In this document: positions 26,825 to 34,864 of the stretch, in pieces
How the letters are laid out: every line of letters begins with the position of its first letter
Numbering within the stretch: position 1 is the first letter of the stretch
From: Oribacterium sp. oral taxon 078 str. F0262
GTDB taxonomy: Bacteria; Bacillota; Clostridia; Lachnospirales; Lachnospiraceae
DNA length: 64,000 bases
NCBI RefSeq assembly: GCF_000160135.1
Contig: NZ_GG729934.1
Span: forward strand, 314,499 to 378,498
Reading direction: 5' to 3'
Translations under genes and position numbers: made by a program
The notes under the pieces: model-generated
Seen by the model: only the letters and a program-made list of their open reading frames with translations
The model's database searches: none
Told to the model about the DNA's origin: nothing

Positions 26825-27184
26825 AATGACTCCTCTTTCCCGCCATCCTGCCGGACGGCAAAACATTTCCGCCGGCACTCAAGAGCCGGCCGCGCCCTGC
26901 CGATCGGCAGAAACGGCGCCTGTGCAGAGTGTAAAATCCCGTCCTGTTCCGAGACTTTTACACTAAAAAGGCTATCCGGACAGAATGCCCGAATAGTCAT
27001 TTTATCAGATCTCTGTACCGATGTGCGGGCAAGTTACACATCCGTACAGCTATCTGAATGTAACGAAGCTCGTTACCGATACTTATCTTTTAGCACATCT
27101 TGCCGATTTTTTCCAATCATAGTTTCCGATACCCCCTTTCTCTTATCGTATAACGCTATAAATCCATCGGATCCCAGTCCCGTT
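26825..27184 (-). promoter_or_regulatory. 360-base gap with three inverted repeats upstream of the rhodanese gene
   Basis: No gene is evident. Three palindromes are visible: AGTGTAAAA (26928-26936) with TTTTACACT (26956-26964); CTGTACCGATGTG (27013-27025) with CACATCCGTACAG (27037-27049), one mismatch and extended outward by TCAGAT/ATCTGA; and GTAACGA (27060-27066) with TCGTTAC (27070-27076). Bases 27000-27180 are AT-richer than the flanks. They could be operators, a structured leader, or remnants of foreign DNA. No promoter could be placed with confidence. Confidence 0.55.
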
Positions 27185-28195
27185 TTATGCAGATACCCAG
27201 ATTTCTTCGACACAGGACAGGAAGGGGTCCCTCAGATAGGCCTTGATCTTTTCAAAGCTCTCCCCGCCACCGCTCTCTCTGTACTTTGTGTAGGCCATGG
27301 CGCACCAGCAGAGGCCCCGGATACAGTTTAAGCGGAGGAAGCGCTCCGTGTCCTCCCGGATATAAGCGCAGTCAAACCTTCCCTCGGAAAGCGAAATATA
27401 GTGTGAGAGAAAGCGCGCTCTCTCCTCCGAAGATAAAATCACATCACTCTTCCAAAAGCTTGTGGTGGGCGCGAGGAAATGTCCGAGGTCCTGCGCCGGA
27501 AGCCCGTAGATCGGCTTCTCCCAGTCGATCAGATAGGAGCGCTCCGGCGCGGAGTTGATCAAAAAATTCCCGGAGTTTAACTCCGTATTGATGATGGAGC
27601 GCGCCCCCTCCCGCATTCTCTCCCGCTCCGCCTCTCTCACTGCCTTTTCGTAAAGCTGAAGGATGCGCTCCGCGCTCTCCCCTCCTACCTTCTCCCGATA
27701 GGGAAGAAGCAGCCTTCCGCATTCTAAGAGAAGCTCCGATACGCTGTCCTCCGGGCAGAGCAGCCCGGAGTCTCTGTCCACTCGGAGAGCATGGATATCG
27801 GAGAGGATCTCCGCGGCGCTATGGAGATCTCTCCCGTAATCCAGAGGGCGCCCCGGCAGGAAGTCCATGACCAGGATGCCCCGGGGGAGAAAGCGCTTTG
27901 AGCCGTCCACATACCAAAGCTTCGGCGTCCTGCCGCTCTTCTCAAGGATCCTGAGTGCCCTTGCTTCATAGCCGATCTGATCCGAAAGCTGCATCTGGGA
28001 GCCGTAGTTCAGACGGAGCAAAAGCTTCCTCCTCGTGACAGGGTGCGTAAAGCAAAGATTCGCATTGTACTCTCCGGCCGCAAGGAAGCGGTACTCCTCC
28101 TCAACACTCTCCGGGAGCCCCAAAGCCTCCCGGTAATCCCTGCTCCTCACAAGCTCATAAATCTCTTCCTGATAATTCTCAAAGGGATAAAGCAA
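27185..28195 (-). CDS. Phosphotransferase of the APH/choline kinase superfamily
   Basis: 336 residues, cytoplasmic. Kinase-like fold: EYNANLCFTHP as the nucleotide loop, KLLLRLN for the ATP-contact residue (Arg/Lys), GILVMDFLPG as hinge, INTELNSGNFLI as catalytic loop (normally HxDxxxxN; Asn replaces His here, and Glu stands at the Asp position), and LIDWEKPIYG as the metal-binding Asp. The altered catalytic loop makes the activity uncertain. The substrate is unknown; it lies 80 bases after the glycosyltransferase fusion gene. Confidence 0.75.
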   Translation of the reverse strand: MLYPFENYQEEIYELVRSRDYREALGLPESVEEEYRFLAAGEYNANLCFTHPVTRRKLLLRLNYGSQMQLSDQIGYEARALRILEKSGRTPKLWYVDGSKRFLPRGILVMDFLPGRPLDYGRDLHSAAEILSDIHALRVDRDSGLLCPEDSVSELLLECGRLLLPYREKVGGESAERILQLYEKAVREAERERMREGARSIINTELNSGNFLINSAPERSYLIDWEKPIYGLPAQDLGHFLAPTTSFWKSDVILSSEERARFLSHYISLSEGRFDCAYIREDTERFLRLNCIRGLCWCAMAYTKYRESGGGESFEKIKAYLRDPFLSCVEEIWVSA

Positions 28196-28275
28196 AGCTC
28201 CTCCTTTCCCGCCGTATCGAGACCGAGACAGACAAAAAATATGCCGTATTTCCGGAAAAACCTGCGCTCCGATTT

Positions 28276-29658
28276 TCAGCGCACATCCCGATAGCGCTCG
28301 GCAATCTCACGGATATCCACGCCGTCCCGATAGCGTTTTCGGAGCCGGTTCATCTGCCACATGAGACGAAGCCTCCGGAAAAAGTCCCCCCGGAAGCGCC
28401 GCTCGCTGGTATAGATCCTCCTTTTGCAAAGCAAGGGACAAATCCCCCTCTCCTTCAGATTCAGGCTAAGCTGATAGTCCTCCATGAGCGGGAGGAGAGG
28501 AAATCCCCCGAGCTCCTCGAAGAGCGTCCGGTAGAGAAAGATCCCCTGATCCCCGAACATGACTCTCCGGTCATAGACCCGGTGGTTCGAGATGAACTGA
28601 CAGATCTTCATGAGAGGGGAGGCGGAATGAAAGGCGATTCCGAAGCAGCCCGCACTCGTCCTCGCAAGGACCCGTCGGATCTCCCCCGGGACATCCGGCG
28701 GAAGCTCGCTGTCACTGTGGAGGAAGAAGAGCACATCTGCGCTTGTCTTTTCTGCCCCGAGATTCATCTGCCGCGCTCTCCCCTTTTCGCTCCGAAGGAG
28801 CTTCCATCCCTTCCCTTTTCTAAGCTCCTCCCAGGTCCCGTCCGTGCTGCCCCCGTCCACAAGGATGAGCTCACAGCTCCCCTTCAGGGCGCTGAGCTCT
28901 CTTTTAAGGCGATCGATCGTCTTCCTCTCATTGTAGAGGGGGACAATGACGGCGATGCTCAGACTCTCAAGCAGGAAGCTCCCGCAGTGACTCCTCCTGA
29001 GAACAGGCTCCGAGCGGATCCTCTCCCGATAGACCGCGATGTCTTCCTTCGTGTCAATATCCCGACAATGCCGGAGAAAAGAGACGGTCCTGCCGCTTTG
29101 CAGGATGGCAGCCTTTGTCCGAGAAAATACGCTCCCCTCCCCGGATTCCGGAAGGAAAAGCTCTCTTCCGGGCTGTCTTACACCGATCAGATAATATCCC
29201 CCGTCCTCCGTAGGGCCGAGGACGGCGTCGGACTCCGAGAGAAGCTGAAAGGCGAGGCGGACATCATTTGCGCGAAGCTCCGGGATATCCGTTCCGATCA
29301 GAACGATTCTCCGGTAGCCCTCCTCCGAGAGCTCCTCCATCGAAAGGGCCATTCTCTCAAAGAGATTCTCTCCCCTTTGCCTCCGATAGCGGAAAGAGGA
29401 GCCGAAAATCCTTTTCAGGGACTCCGGAGCTCTCTTCCGATCTTCCTTCTTCCGATCTTCCCCTTCCTCCCCAAGGAAATACAGATAGATGTCCACGCCC
29501 TTTAATTTCTTCAGGCTCTCCTTAAGATCCTTCAGCATCGCAATATGGAGCTCCCGGCACTGCTCCCCGCTGAAGTAGGGCATGAGCCTGGTCTTCGTCC
29601 TTCCCGCTGCGGGAAGTCTTGTGAAAAGGATCAGCCCGCAGTCCCTTCTTCCTCTCAT
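28276..29658 (-). CDS. Fused DUF2064 (TIGR04282-like) and family 2 glycosyltransferase (TIGR04283-like)
   Basis: 460 residues. Residues 1-210 match the DUF2064/CofC-like nucleotidyltransferase fold: LILFTRLPAAGRTKTRL, LIGTDIPELRANDV and GPTEDGGYYLIG. Residues 235-460 are a GT2 domain: VIVPLYNERKTIDRL, VDGGSTDGTW, FFLHSDSELP and FGDQGIFLYRTLFEELGGFP. Usually two separate neighbouring genes, they are fused here. In several bacteria these two families occur near a radical SAM protein in arsenosugar-type or 'selenodomain' clusters; no such radical SAM gene is visible here. Confidence 0.88.
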   Translation of the reverse strand: MRGRRDCGLILFTRLPAAGRTKTRLMPYFSGEQCRELHIAMLKDLKESLKKLKGVDIYLYFLGEEGEDRKKEDRKRAPESLKRIFGSSFRYRRQRGENLFERMALSMEELSEEGYRRIVLIGTDIPELRANDVRLAFQLLSESDAVLGPTEDGGYYLIGVRQPGRELFLPESGEGSVFSRTKAAILQSGRTVSFLRHCRDIDTKEDIAVYRERIRSEPVLRRSHCGSFLLESLSIAVIVPLYNERKTIDRLKRELSALKGSCELILVDGGSTDGTWEELRKGKGWKLLRSEKGRARQMNLGAEKTSADVLFFLHSDSELPPDVPGEIRRVLARTSAGCFGIAFHSASPLMKICQFISNHRVYDRRVMFGDQGIFLYRTLFEELGGFPLLPLMEDYQLSLNLKERGICPLLCKRRIYTSERRFRGDFFRRLRLMWQMNRLRKRYRDGVDIREIAERYRDVR

Positions 29659-29683
29659 AAAGAGTCCCCCCTTTTACAAAATT

Positions 29684-30658
29684 CTACAAAAATCGGGTTT
29701 TTAAGCGGTTTGTCCAGGAATGTCGGAAGTCCGCGCTCTCCCCGCTTTTCAGAAGCAGAGGCAGGAAATGCAGGACCTCCCCGTTTCCATTCCTCGCAAA
29801 ATTCCCCGCACAGGTTCCGCAATAGGTATAGATTTTCCCTCCGTGGAGAGAGCCGAGCCTTTCTGCCATGCCCTTTGCCAGCTCCGGCTCCTTTACGATG
29901 GCGCAGCCTCCGAGACCGCAGCACTGGACATCCGAAACATAACGCAGTTCCCCGGAGAGGAAAGGGCTTAAATATTTCATCCATTCCTTCTTTTCACGAT
30001 CCGGACAAGGGAGGAAGATCTCCCCGTCCAGCCTGAGCTTCCCGAAGTCCCCGAGCTCCGAAAGCTTCTCATAGATCGTCGTGATCTTAACGGAAAGTCT
30101 GGGGCCGAAATGATAGTAGCAGTTCGGGCAGAGGAGCACAAGCTCCTCTATTCCCTCCCGTTCGAAGAAGCGGTTCATCCGCTCCAGGATCTTTTCCTCC
30201 TCCCGAAAAAGCCCGAGCTCCGCGATCGGCTTCCCGCAGCAGTCATAGACGGTATCCATTCCCGCTCTCTCTTTCAAAAGTTTGGAGAGAAGCGCCATCG
30301 TCTTCGGGAAAAAGGAGGGAAAATTGCAGCCCGGAAAAAGCAGCTTTTTGGAACGGGCGCGGCGATAATTTTTAAAGATATAGTTTTTCTTCTCGATGAG
30401 AAGGGGGAGGTAGCCCTTTTGCTTCAGGCGGTAGGGCGCTCTCTCCACCTCCTCCTTCCTCATGTTCAGGATGATCTGCCTCCCGTCGATCCCGATCGGG
30501 CAGACTCTCGTGCATTCTCCGCAGAGAAAGCAGTGATAGGAAAGCGCTCTCAGGTGCTCATGATCCCCGATATCCAGATGATATTTTTTCAAAAAGGAGC
30601 AATTCTCGCTGCACTTTCCGCAGTGAATGCATTTTGATCCGTCGAGCTGTCTTTTCAT
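29684..30658 (-). CDS. Fe-S and CCG-domain oxidoreductase (HdrB/GlpC-like)
   Basis: 324 residues. The N-terminus carries two 4Fe-4S motifs, CIHCGKCSENC (residues 10-20) and CFLCGECTRVCPIG (43-56). Two cysteine-rich CCG regions follow: PGCNFPSF with YDCCGKP, then CPNCYYHF with QCCGLGG and YCGTCAG. This layout resembles heterodisulfide-reductase-type subunits that handle thiols or low-potential electrons. Cytoplasmic or membrane-associated through partners. It overlaps the TVP38 gene by 4 bases and precedes the glycosyltransferase fusion. Confidence 0.88.
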   Translation of the reverse strand: MKRQLDGSKCIHCGKCSENCSFLKKYHLDIGDHEHLRALSYHCFLCGECTRVCPIGIDGRQIILNMRKEEVERAPYRLKQKGYLPLLIEKKNYIFKNYRRARSKKLLFPGCNFPSFFPKTMALLSKLLKERAGMDTVYDCCGKPIAELGLFREEEKILERMNRFFEREGIEELVLLCPNCYYHFGPRLSVKITTIYEKLSELGDFGKLRLDGEIFLPCPDREKKEWMKYLSPFLSGELRYVSDVQCCGLGGCAIVKEPELAKGMAERLGSLHGGKIYTYCGTCAGNFARNGNGEVLHFLPLLLKSGESADFRHSWTNRLKTRFL

Positions 30659-31356
30659 CTCTCCTCCCTCTCCCCCTCTTTTTGCACAGAGCTTCGCATG
30701 AAATATTTTTTGAAGAGGAAGGACAGAAGAAGGGAAAAGAGCAGGAGTCCCCCCGCGATCAAAAGATACTTCACTCTGTGCTCCTCCGAGGCCAATCCCG
30801 CCGCTCCGGTCGTATACACCGCAGTGCCCGGCAATATAAAGAGAAAGGTGCCGACCGCATAGACCGAGAGCTTCATGTCCGTGACACCATAGGCGAAATT
30901 TTGCAGGTTAAAGGGGAAAAGAGGGACCAGGCGCGTGATCATGAGGAGGAAGAAATCATTCTTTTCCACATCCTCGAAGAGATACTTTCGAAGCCATGGA
31001 TTCTTCATGGCAAGGGGCTTGATCTTATCCTTCAGAAAATACCGACCGAGCAAAAAGGACAGCACTGCCCCGATGCTTGCGGAGAATGCGCAGAGCACGG
31101 TTCCGAGTACGGGTCCGAAAAGAAGCCCCGCCGCAATCGCAAAGCTCAGTCCCGGGAGGGCCAGCAGCACGGATCCCGCGGACATCGCCAGAATATAGAT
31201 GAGGCAGGCCAGGAGAAGATGCTCCTTTGCGAGCTGCTGCAGACCCTTTAAGCTCTCCAGAGAGAGATAGCGCCGAAGAGAAAAGAAATGATCCAGGAGA
31301 AAGAGAAGGAGCGCGATCAGGAGAAAGATCAAAAGCTTTCGATTCTTTTTATCCAT
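30655..31356 (-). CDS. TVP38/TMEM64 family membrane protein (second copy)
   Basis: 233 residues. The VTT core includes LALPGLSFAIAAGLLFGP near residue 66, GRYFLKDKI, and RLVPLFPFNLQNFAYGVTDM near residue 143; about five helices. Overlaps its neighbours by 4 and 8 bases, so it is translationally coupled within the operon. Paralogue of the protein at 25232; two such proteins near rhodanese genes is the E. coli ydjX/ydjZ pattern. Confidence 0.9.
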   Translation of the reverse strand: MDKKNRKLLIFLLIALLLFLLDHFFSLRRYLSLESLKGLQQLAKEHLLLACLIYILAMSAGSVLLALPGLSFAIAAGLLFGPVLGTVLCAFSASIGAVLSFLLGRYFLKDKIKPLAMKNPWLRKYLFEDVEKNDFFLLMITRLVPLFPFNLQNFAYGVTDMKLSVYAVGTFLFILPGTAVYTTGAAGLASEEHRVKYLLIAGGLLLFSLLLSFLFKKYFMRSSVQKEGEREER

Positions 31357-31771
31357 GTCTGACCTCCGGAGAAAGCATAGAGAGGAGAAGCTGGAGGGAG
31401 AGGATCAGGGAGAAGCCCAGGATAAAGACATAGAAATCTCTCTGCTCCGAGGAATTGGCAAAAATAAGATAAAAGAGGGAAAGAAGGGGCAAAAGCCAGA
31501 GAAAAAGTCCCTTCCGAAGGAAAAATCCGCCCTCTCTTCCCCCCTTATGCCAGAAAAAGCAAAGAAGGAGAAGGGATAAAAGGAGGAGGAGCGAAAAGAG
31601 GAGGAAAAGGACGGGAATGCCGAACATGGTCCCCGCTCTGAGCTTCCTCCCGATGTAGACCATATATCTCGCCATCCCCATCTTCCGTTTCGTAAAATAA
31701 TGGATGACAAGCAAAAAAAGCAGGACGAGAAGCTGCATGCTCCTCAGTACAAAGTGAAAAAATCGTTTCAT
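31349..31771 (-). CDS. Small four-helix membrane protein, unknown
   Basis: 140 residues, no recognised family. Hydrophobic stretches at about residues 10-25, 48-74, 88-105 and 113-133 suggest four membrane helices, with a basic loop KRKMGMARYMVYIGRKLRAG between the first two. It overlaps the TVP38 gene by 8 bases and begins 84 bases after the rhodanese stop, so it is part of the operon. Could be a small partner of TVP38 or the rhodanese; not a family I can name. Confidence 0.65.
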   Translation of the reverse strand: MKRFFHFVLRSMQLLVLLFLLVIHYFTKRKMGMARYMVYIGRKLRAGTMFGIPVLFLLFSLLLLLSLLLLCFFWHKGGREGGFFLRKGLFLWLLPLLSLFYLIFANSSEQRDFYVFILGFSLILSLQLLLSMLSPEVRHG

Positions 31772-31855
31772 AAAACCTCTCCCCCTTCACAGCAGTATGC
31801 GAAAAAGAGGGCTCCGCCCCGCGGAACCCCCTCTTCTCTCCGGACAGACTCCGCT

Positions 31856-33013
31856 CTAGGAAAGCTTCGCCTTATCCGTCGCGAGATCAGAGACCTTGAC
31901 CTCCTTATAGTCAGAGCTCCCCGGCTCTCCGAGCTGTACAGGATTGTCCTTGTCCATCTGCCAGACGAACCAGCCCCCGTCATAGAGATAGACATTCCGA
32001 TAGCCGCTTTGATATGCGATCAGGAAGGGCACGCAGGCTCTCCAGCCGGTTCCGCAGTAGAACGCGATATCATTATCCTCCAAGGAGGCCCCGGATTCCT
32101 TGAGATATTTCTCCAGCGTATCGACCCCCGCAATCGTGCCGTCCGCATTGTTATAGGACTTATCATCCGTATCATGGCCCCAGATCGCGCCAAGAGGTTC
32201 CCCCGCCCGGTCGATATAGCTGTAGCCGGAGGTCTTTCCCAGAAACTCGTCCTTTGAGCGAATGCTGACCAGCTTAAACTTCGGGTCGTCCTTTAACTTC
32301 TCCTTCACCTCATCGATGCTCAGGATATATTCCGGATGGGCCGGGATCGTAAGACCGAAGTCCTGATCCGTTCCCTTCGGCTCATTGGCCTTGGTCTCCG
32401 TCTCATATCCCGCCTTTTCCCAGGCATCGATCCCGCCGGACAGATCCTTCACATTTTTCACACCGGCCCAGAGCAGCATCACGGCCACTCTGTCATCCGC
32501 CGTATTTTCCGGACTGTTCCCGTAGACAAGCACCGTGGTATCCTTTGTGATCCCATAGCGCTTCATGAGCTTTCCGATCTCCTCCGGACTCCGATAGTTC
32601 CAGTCCTTATCGGACTCGACATCGTCGGTATTCATGTGGACCGCCCCCGGGATATGGGCCTTCTGATAGTCCTTGTCCTCCTTCTCCGGGCCCCAGGCGG
32701 CCTCCAGAAGAACAAAGTCTTTTGACTCCGGGAGCTTGCCGTCGAGGAGGTCCTTCACATAATCCGCTCCGACATAGACTTCCTGCTCCGCACCCTTCGA
32801 GGAGGCCGTATTCTCCGCCTCCGCGCTCTTCCCGCTCTCGCTCTCCGCCTCTTTGCTCTCTGTCTTTGCGGACGTCTCTGTCTCCGAGCTCTCTGCCTTT
32901 GCCGCAGTCTCTGCCTTTTCCGCGCTGCTCTCCACCGCTCCTCCGGAGCAGGCCGTAAGAATGCCTGCCAGGATGAGCGAGGAGGCGAGGATTCCGCAAA
33001 CTGATTTCTTCAT
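31856..33013 (-). CDS. YnjE-like multi-rhodanese lipoprotein
   Basis: 385 residues from the ATG at 33013 (MKKSVCGILASS). Lipobox GILTACSGG gives a lipid Cys near residue 22; a long Ala/Glu/Ser-rich linker reaches about 83. The first rhodanese domain (about 85-225) has HIPGAVHMNTDDVE but its active loop VYGNSPENTADDR has no Cys. The second (about 240-365) has FYCGTGWRAC, with Cys in place. One inactive and one active domain is common in thiosulfate sulfurtransferases. First gene of the set that runs to 27185, and it has its own promoter. Confidence 0.88.
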   Translation of the reverse strand: MKKSVCGILASSLILAGILTACSGGAVESSAEKAETAAKAESSETETSAKTESKEAESESGKSAEAENTASSKGAEQEVYVGADYVKDLLDGKLPESKDFVLLEAAWGPEKEDKDYQKAHIPGAVHMNTDDVESDKDWNYRSPEEIGKLMKRYGITKDTTVLVYGNSPENTADDRVAVMLLWAGVKNVKDLSGGIDAWEKAGYETETKANEPKGTDQDFGLTIPAHPEYILSIDEVKEKLKDDPKFKLVSIRSKDEFLGKTSGYSYIDRAGEPLGAIWGHDTDDKSYNNADGTIAGVDTLEKYLKESGASLEDNDIAFYCGTGWRACVPFLIAYQSGYRNVYLYDGGWFVWQMDKDNPVQLGEPGSSDYKEVKVSDLATDKAKLS

Positions 33014-33043
33014 CTTTTCCTGTCTCCTGTCTTTCCTGATCTC

Positions 33044-33076
33044 TTCGAAGACGGGCTTAAAAACCGCGTCTTCGAA
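33044..33076 (-). promoter_or_regulatory. Inverted repeat in the leader of the YnjE-like gene
   Basis: TTCGAAGAC (33044-33052) and GTCTTCGAA (33068-33076) form a perfect 9-bp palindrome with a 15-base loop, between the promoter at 33094-33121 and the ATG at 33013. No T-run follows, so it is not a terminator. An operator or a stabilising 5' hairpin are both possible. Confidence 0.55.
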
Positions 33077-33093
33077 ATCACGCAATGCTCATA

Positions 33094-33121
33094 ATTATAG
33101 ATTTTTATCCCTGTTTGTAAA
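33094..33121 (-). promoter_or_regulatory. Sigma-70 promoter of the rhodanese/TVP38 operon
   Basis: On the minus strand TTTACA (33121-33116), a 16-base spacer, then a perfect TATAAT (33099-33094). Initiation near 33087 would give a leader of about 74 bases with the inverted repeat just described. Bases 33122-33381 upstream contain an AT-rich stretch to 33175 and no gene. Confidence 0.75.
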
Positions 33122-33381
33122 ATCGATTTTCCCTATAAAATACTTGTCTTATTTTACTTTCTTATAAATATGTCTCTCAGCCGGAATTTCGGCACTGTGG
33201 TACAGATCCGAGCCTTCTGAGCCTCTGTCTTCGAAAAGGCAGACCGTCTTTTGCACCGGCGCTCAGAGATCCGGTTTTTAATATTGCTTCCGCGATGCAG
33301 GAAAGCGCGGTCGGAGCGAGAGCAAGCGTTTCAGACAGGCGAAACGAAAAGCGGCGGGGAAAGTAAAGGCAGCGTCTTACC

Positions 33382-34545
33382 CTAAAAGCATTTCCCTAAG
33401 AGGATGCGAAAGACCGCCTCGCAGCGAAAAAGCTCCGAGAGCTCGACATATTCGTCCGGCCTGTGGGCCTGCTCGAGGCTCCCCGGTCCGTAGGAAAGCG
33501 TATTCTGATTCCCGCAGAGACCGGCGACGACCGCGCTGTCCGTATAGCCTGGGAAGGGAGAGACCACGGCATCTTCTCCCGTATATTCCCGGATGGAGCT
33601 TTGCAGGAGAGAAAGGAGCTCGGAGTCCGGATGATGCGGGACAGCGGGGCGGTAGCCGCAGGGAATGATCTCAGAGGAGATTCCGGGAATCCTCTCCGCC
33701 GCCCTCTTTGCCGAGTGCTCCAGGATCTCCCTTCCCTTTTCAAAATCATAGGGAGGAGAAAGCCTCATGTCCACAGAGCACTCACAGTCCGCCGGGACCT
33801 GGTAGGGGTGAATCCCTCCCCGGATCTCTCCGAAGCAGATCCGGGAGCCTCCGCAGAAGGCATCCGGCCGAAGTGCCGCGACCTCCTCTCTCGCAAAGCA
33901 GAGAGCATAGGCCATCGCGGAGATCGCATCGGCGCCCTTCTCCGGCTCACTGGCATGCGCCGCCCTCCCGTGCATCCGGTACCGGTACCAGCAGCGGCTC
34001 CTGTGCGCGGTCTGAATCTCCCCGTGACTTGGCTCCGTATCCATGACAAGGCAGCTTCCATCGACCCAGGAAAGCTCGACCGCGCTCTCGATCCCTTTCA
34101 TATCCGCTTCCTCATCCATCGTCCCGATGAAGCGGATCGTGCGGGTCGGAAGCCCCTCTGTCCTCACTCTTTCGCAGGCGGAGAGAAAGGCGGAGAGCGC
34201 GCAGGCCATGCCGCCCTTCATATCGCAGGAGCCCCGGCCGTAGAGTCTTCCTCCCTCGATCCTTCCCCCCAGCGGCTCCTTCGTCCATCCGGAGGCGATC
34301 GGGACTGTATCCATATGGCAGAGGATGACGAGCGGGGGAAGGATGCTTTTCCCGGGAAGCTCCGCCATCACGATCGGGCGTCCCTCCTCCACTTCATGGC
34401 TGAGAAATCTCCCTTCCTTCGGGAGCTTCCCCTTAAGAAACTGCCGGATATATCCTGCCACATAGCCCTCCCCGATCCCGGGATTTGTGCTCTCGATCTC
34501 TACCAGCCTCTGACAAAGCCTGATGACATCCTCTTTCGTTTCCAT
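33382..34545 (-). CDS. M20 family metallopeptidase (ArgE/DapE-like)
   Basis: 387 residues from the ATG at 34545, with GGAGGTAAGAATAG before it. Zn ligands are visible: CHMDTVP (His, Asp), GRGSCDMKGG (bridging Asp), TMDEEADMKG (Glu-Glu) and the late His in LEQAHRPDEY. A dimerisation lid with AHASEPEKGADAIS lies near residue 195. It hydrolyses an N-acyl amino acid or peptide bond; the substrate cannot be set from sequence. Stands alone between rhodanese and translation genes. Confidence 0.88.
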   Translation of the reverse strand: METKEDVIRLCQRLVEIESTNPGIGEGYVAGYIRQFLKGKLPKEGRFLSHEVEEGRPIVMAELPGKSILPPLVILCHMDTVPIASGWTKEPLGGRIEGGRLYGRGSCDMKGGMACALSAFLSACERVRTEGLPTRTIRFIGTMDEEADMKGIESAVELSWVDGSCLVMDTEPSHGEIQTAHRSRCWYRYRMHGRAAHASEPEKGADAISAMAYALCFAREEVAALRPDAFCGGSRICFGEIRGGIHPYQVPADCECSVDMRLSPPYDFEKGREILEHSAKRAAERIPGISSEIIPCGYRPAVPHHPDSELLSLLQSSIREYTGEDAVVSPFPGYTDSAVVAGLCGNQNTLSYGPGSLEQAHRPDEYVELSELFRCEAVFRILLGKCF

Positions 34546-34864
34546 TCTATTCTTACCTCCTTCCCCGCCCTCTCCCCGGCTTTTCCGGAGCAGGGGCTCC
34601 TGAGTCAATGCTTTAGTCCCCAAAAAGACGGCACTCAGTTCTTCGCTGGGGACCCGAATTCTCCCGGCTGATTTCAGCCGGTCTGCTGCCTTTCCGACCT
34701 GTGAACAGGCCGTCTTCCTGCCCGGTGTTCGGCGATTTGGTATTTTATCTTATCGTGATGCTGCCCTTCACGGCTTTTCCCGACGGAAGCTGTCACAAAA
34801 GGGAAGAAACGCCGGGACCCTCCCGGGCTCCGGCGCTCCTTCCCTCTTTCCTTTGGAAAAAGTC
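34546..34864 (-). terminator. Gap downstream of tsf with a probable terminator
   Basis: Reading the minus strand, the tsf stop (34865) is followed by CGCCGG at about 34836 and CCGGCG at about 34811, a GC-rich hairpin, then a T-rich tract (TTTCTTCCCTTTT). The T-run is broken by C residues, so the terminator may be weak. Nothing else is recognised in these 319 bases. Confidence 0.55.

Noticed and set aside
27074-27184. Roughly 35-40-residue frame ending MIGKNRQDVLKDKYR on the minus strand
   Set aside because: No start context and no family recognised; recorded only as part of the AT-rich gap.
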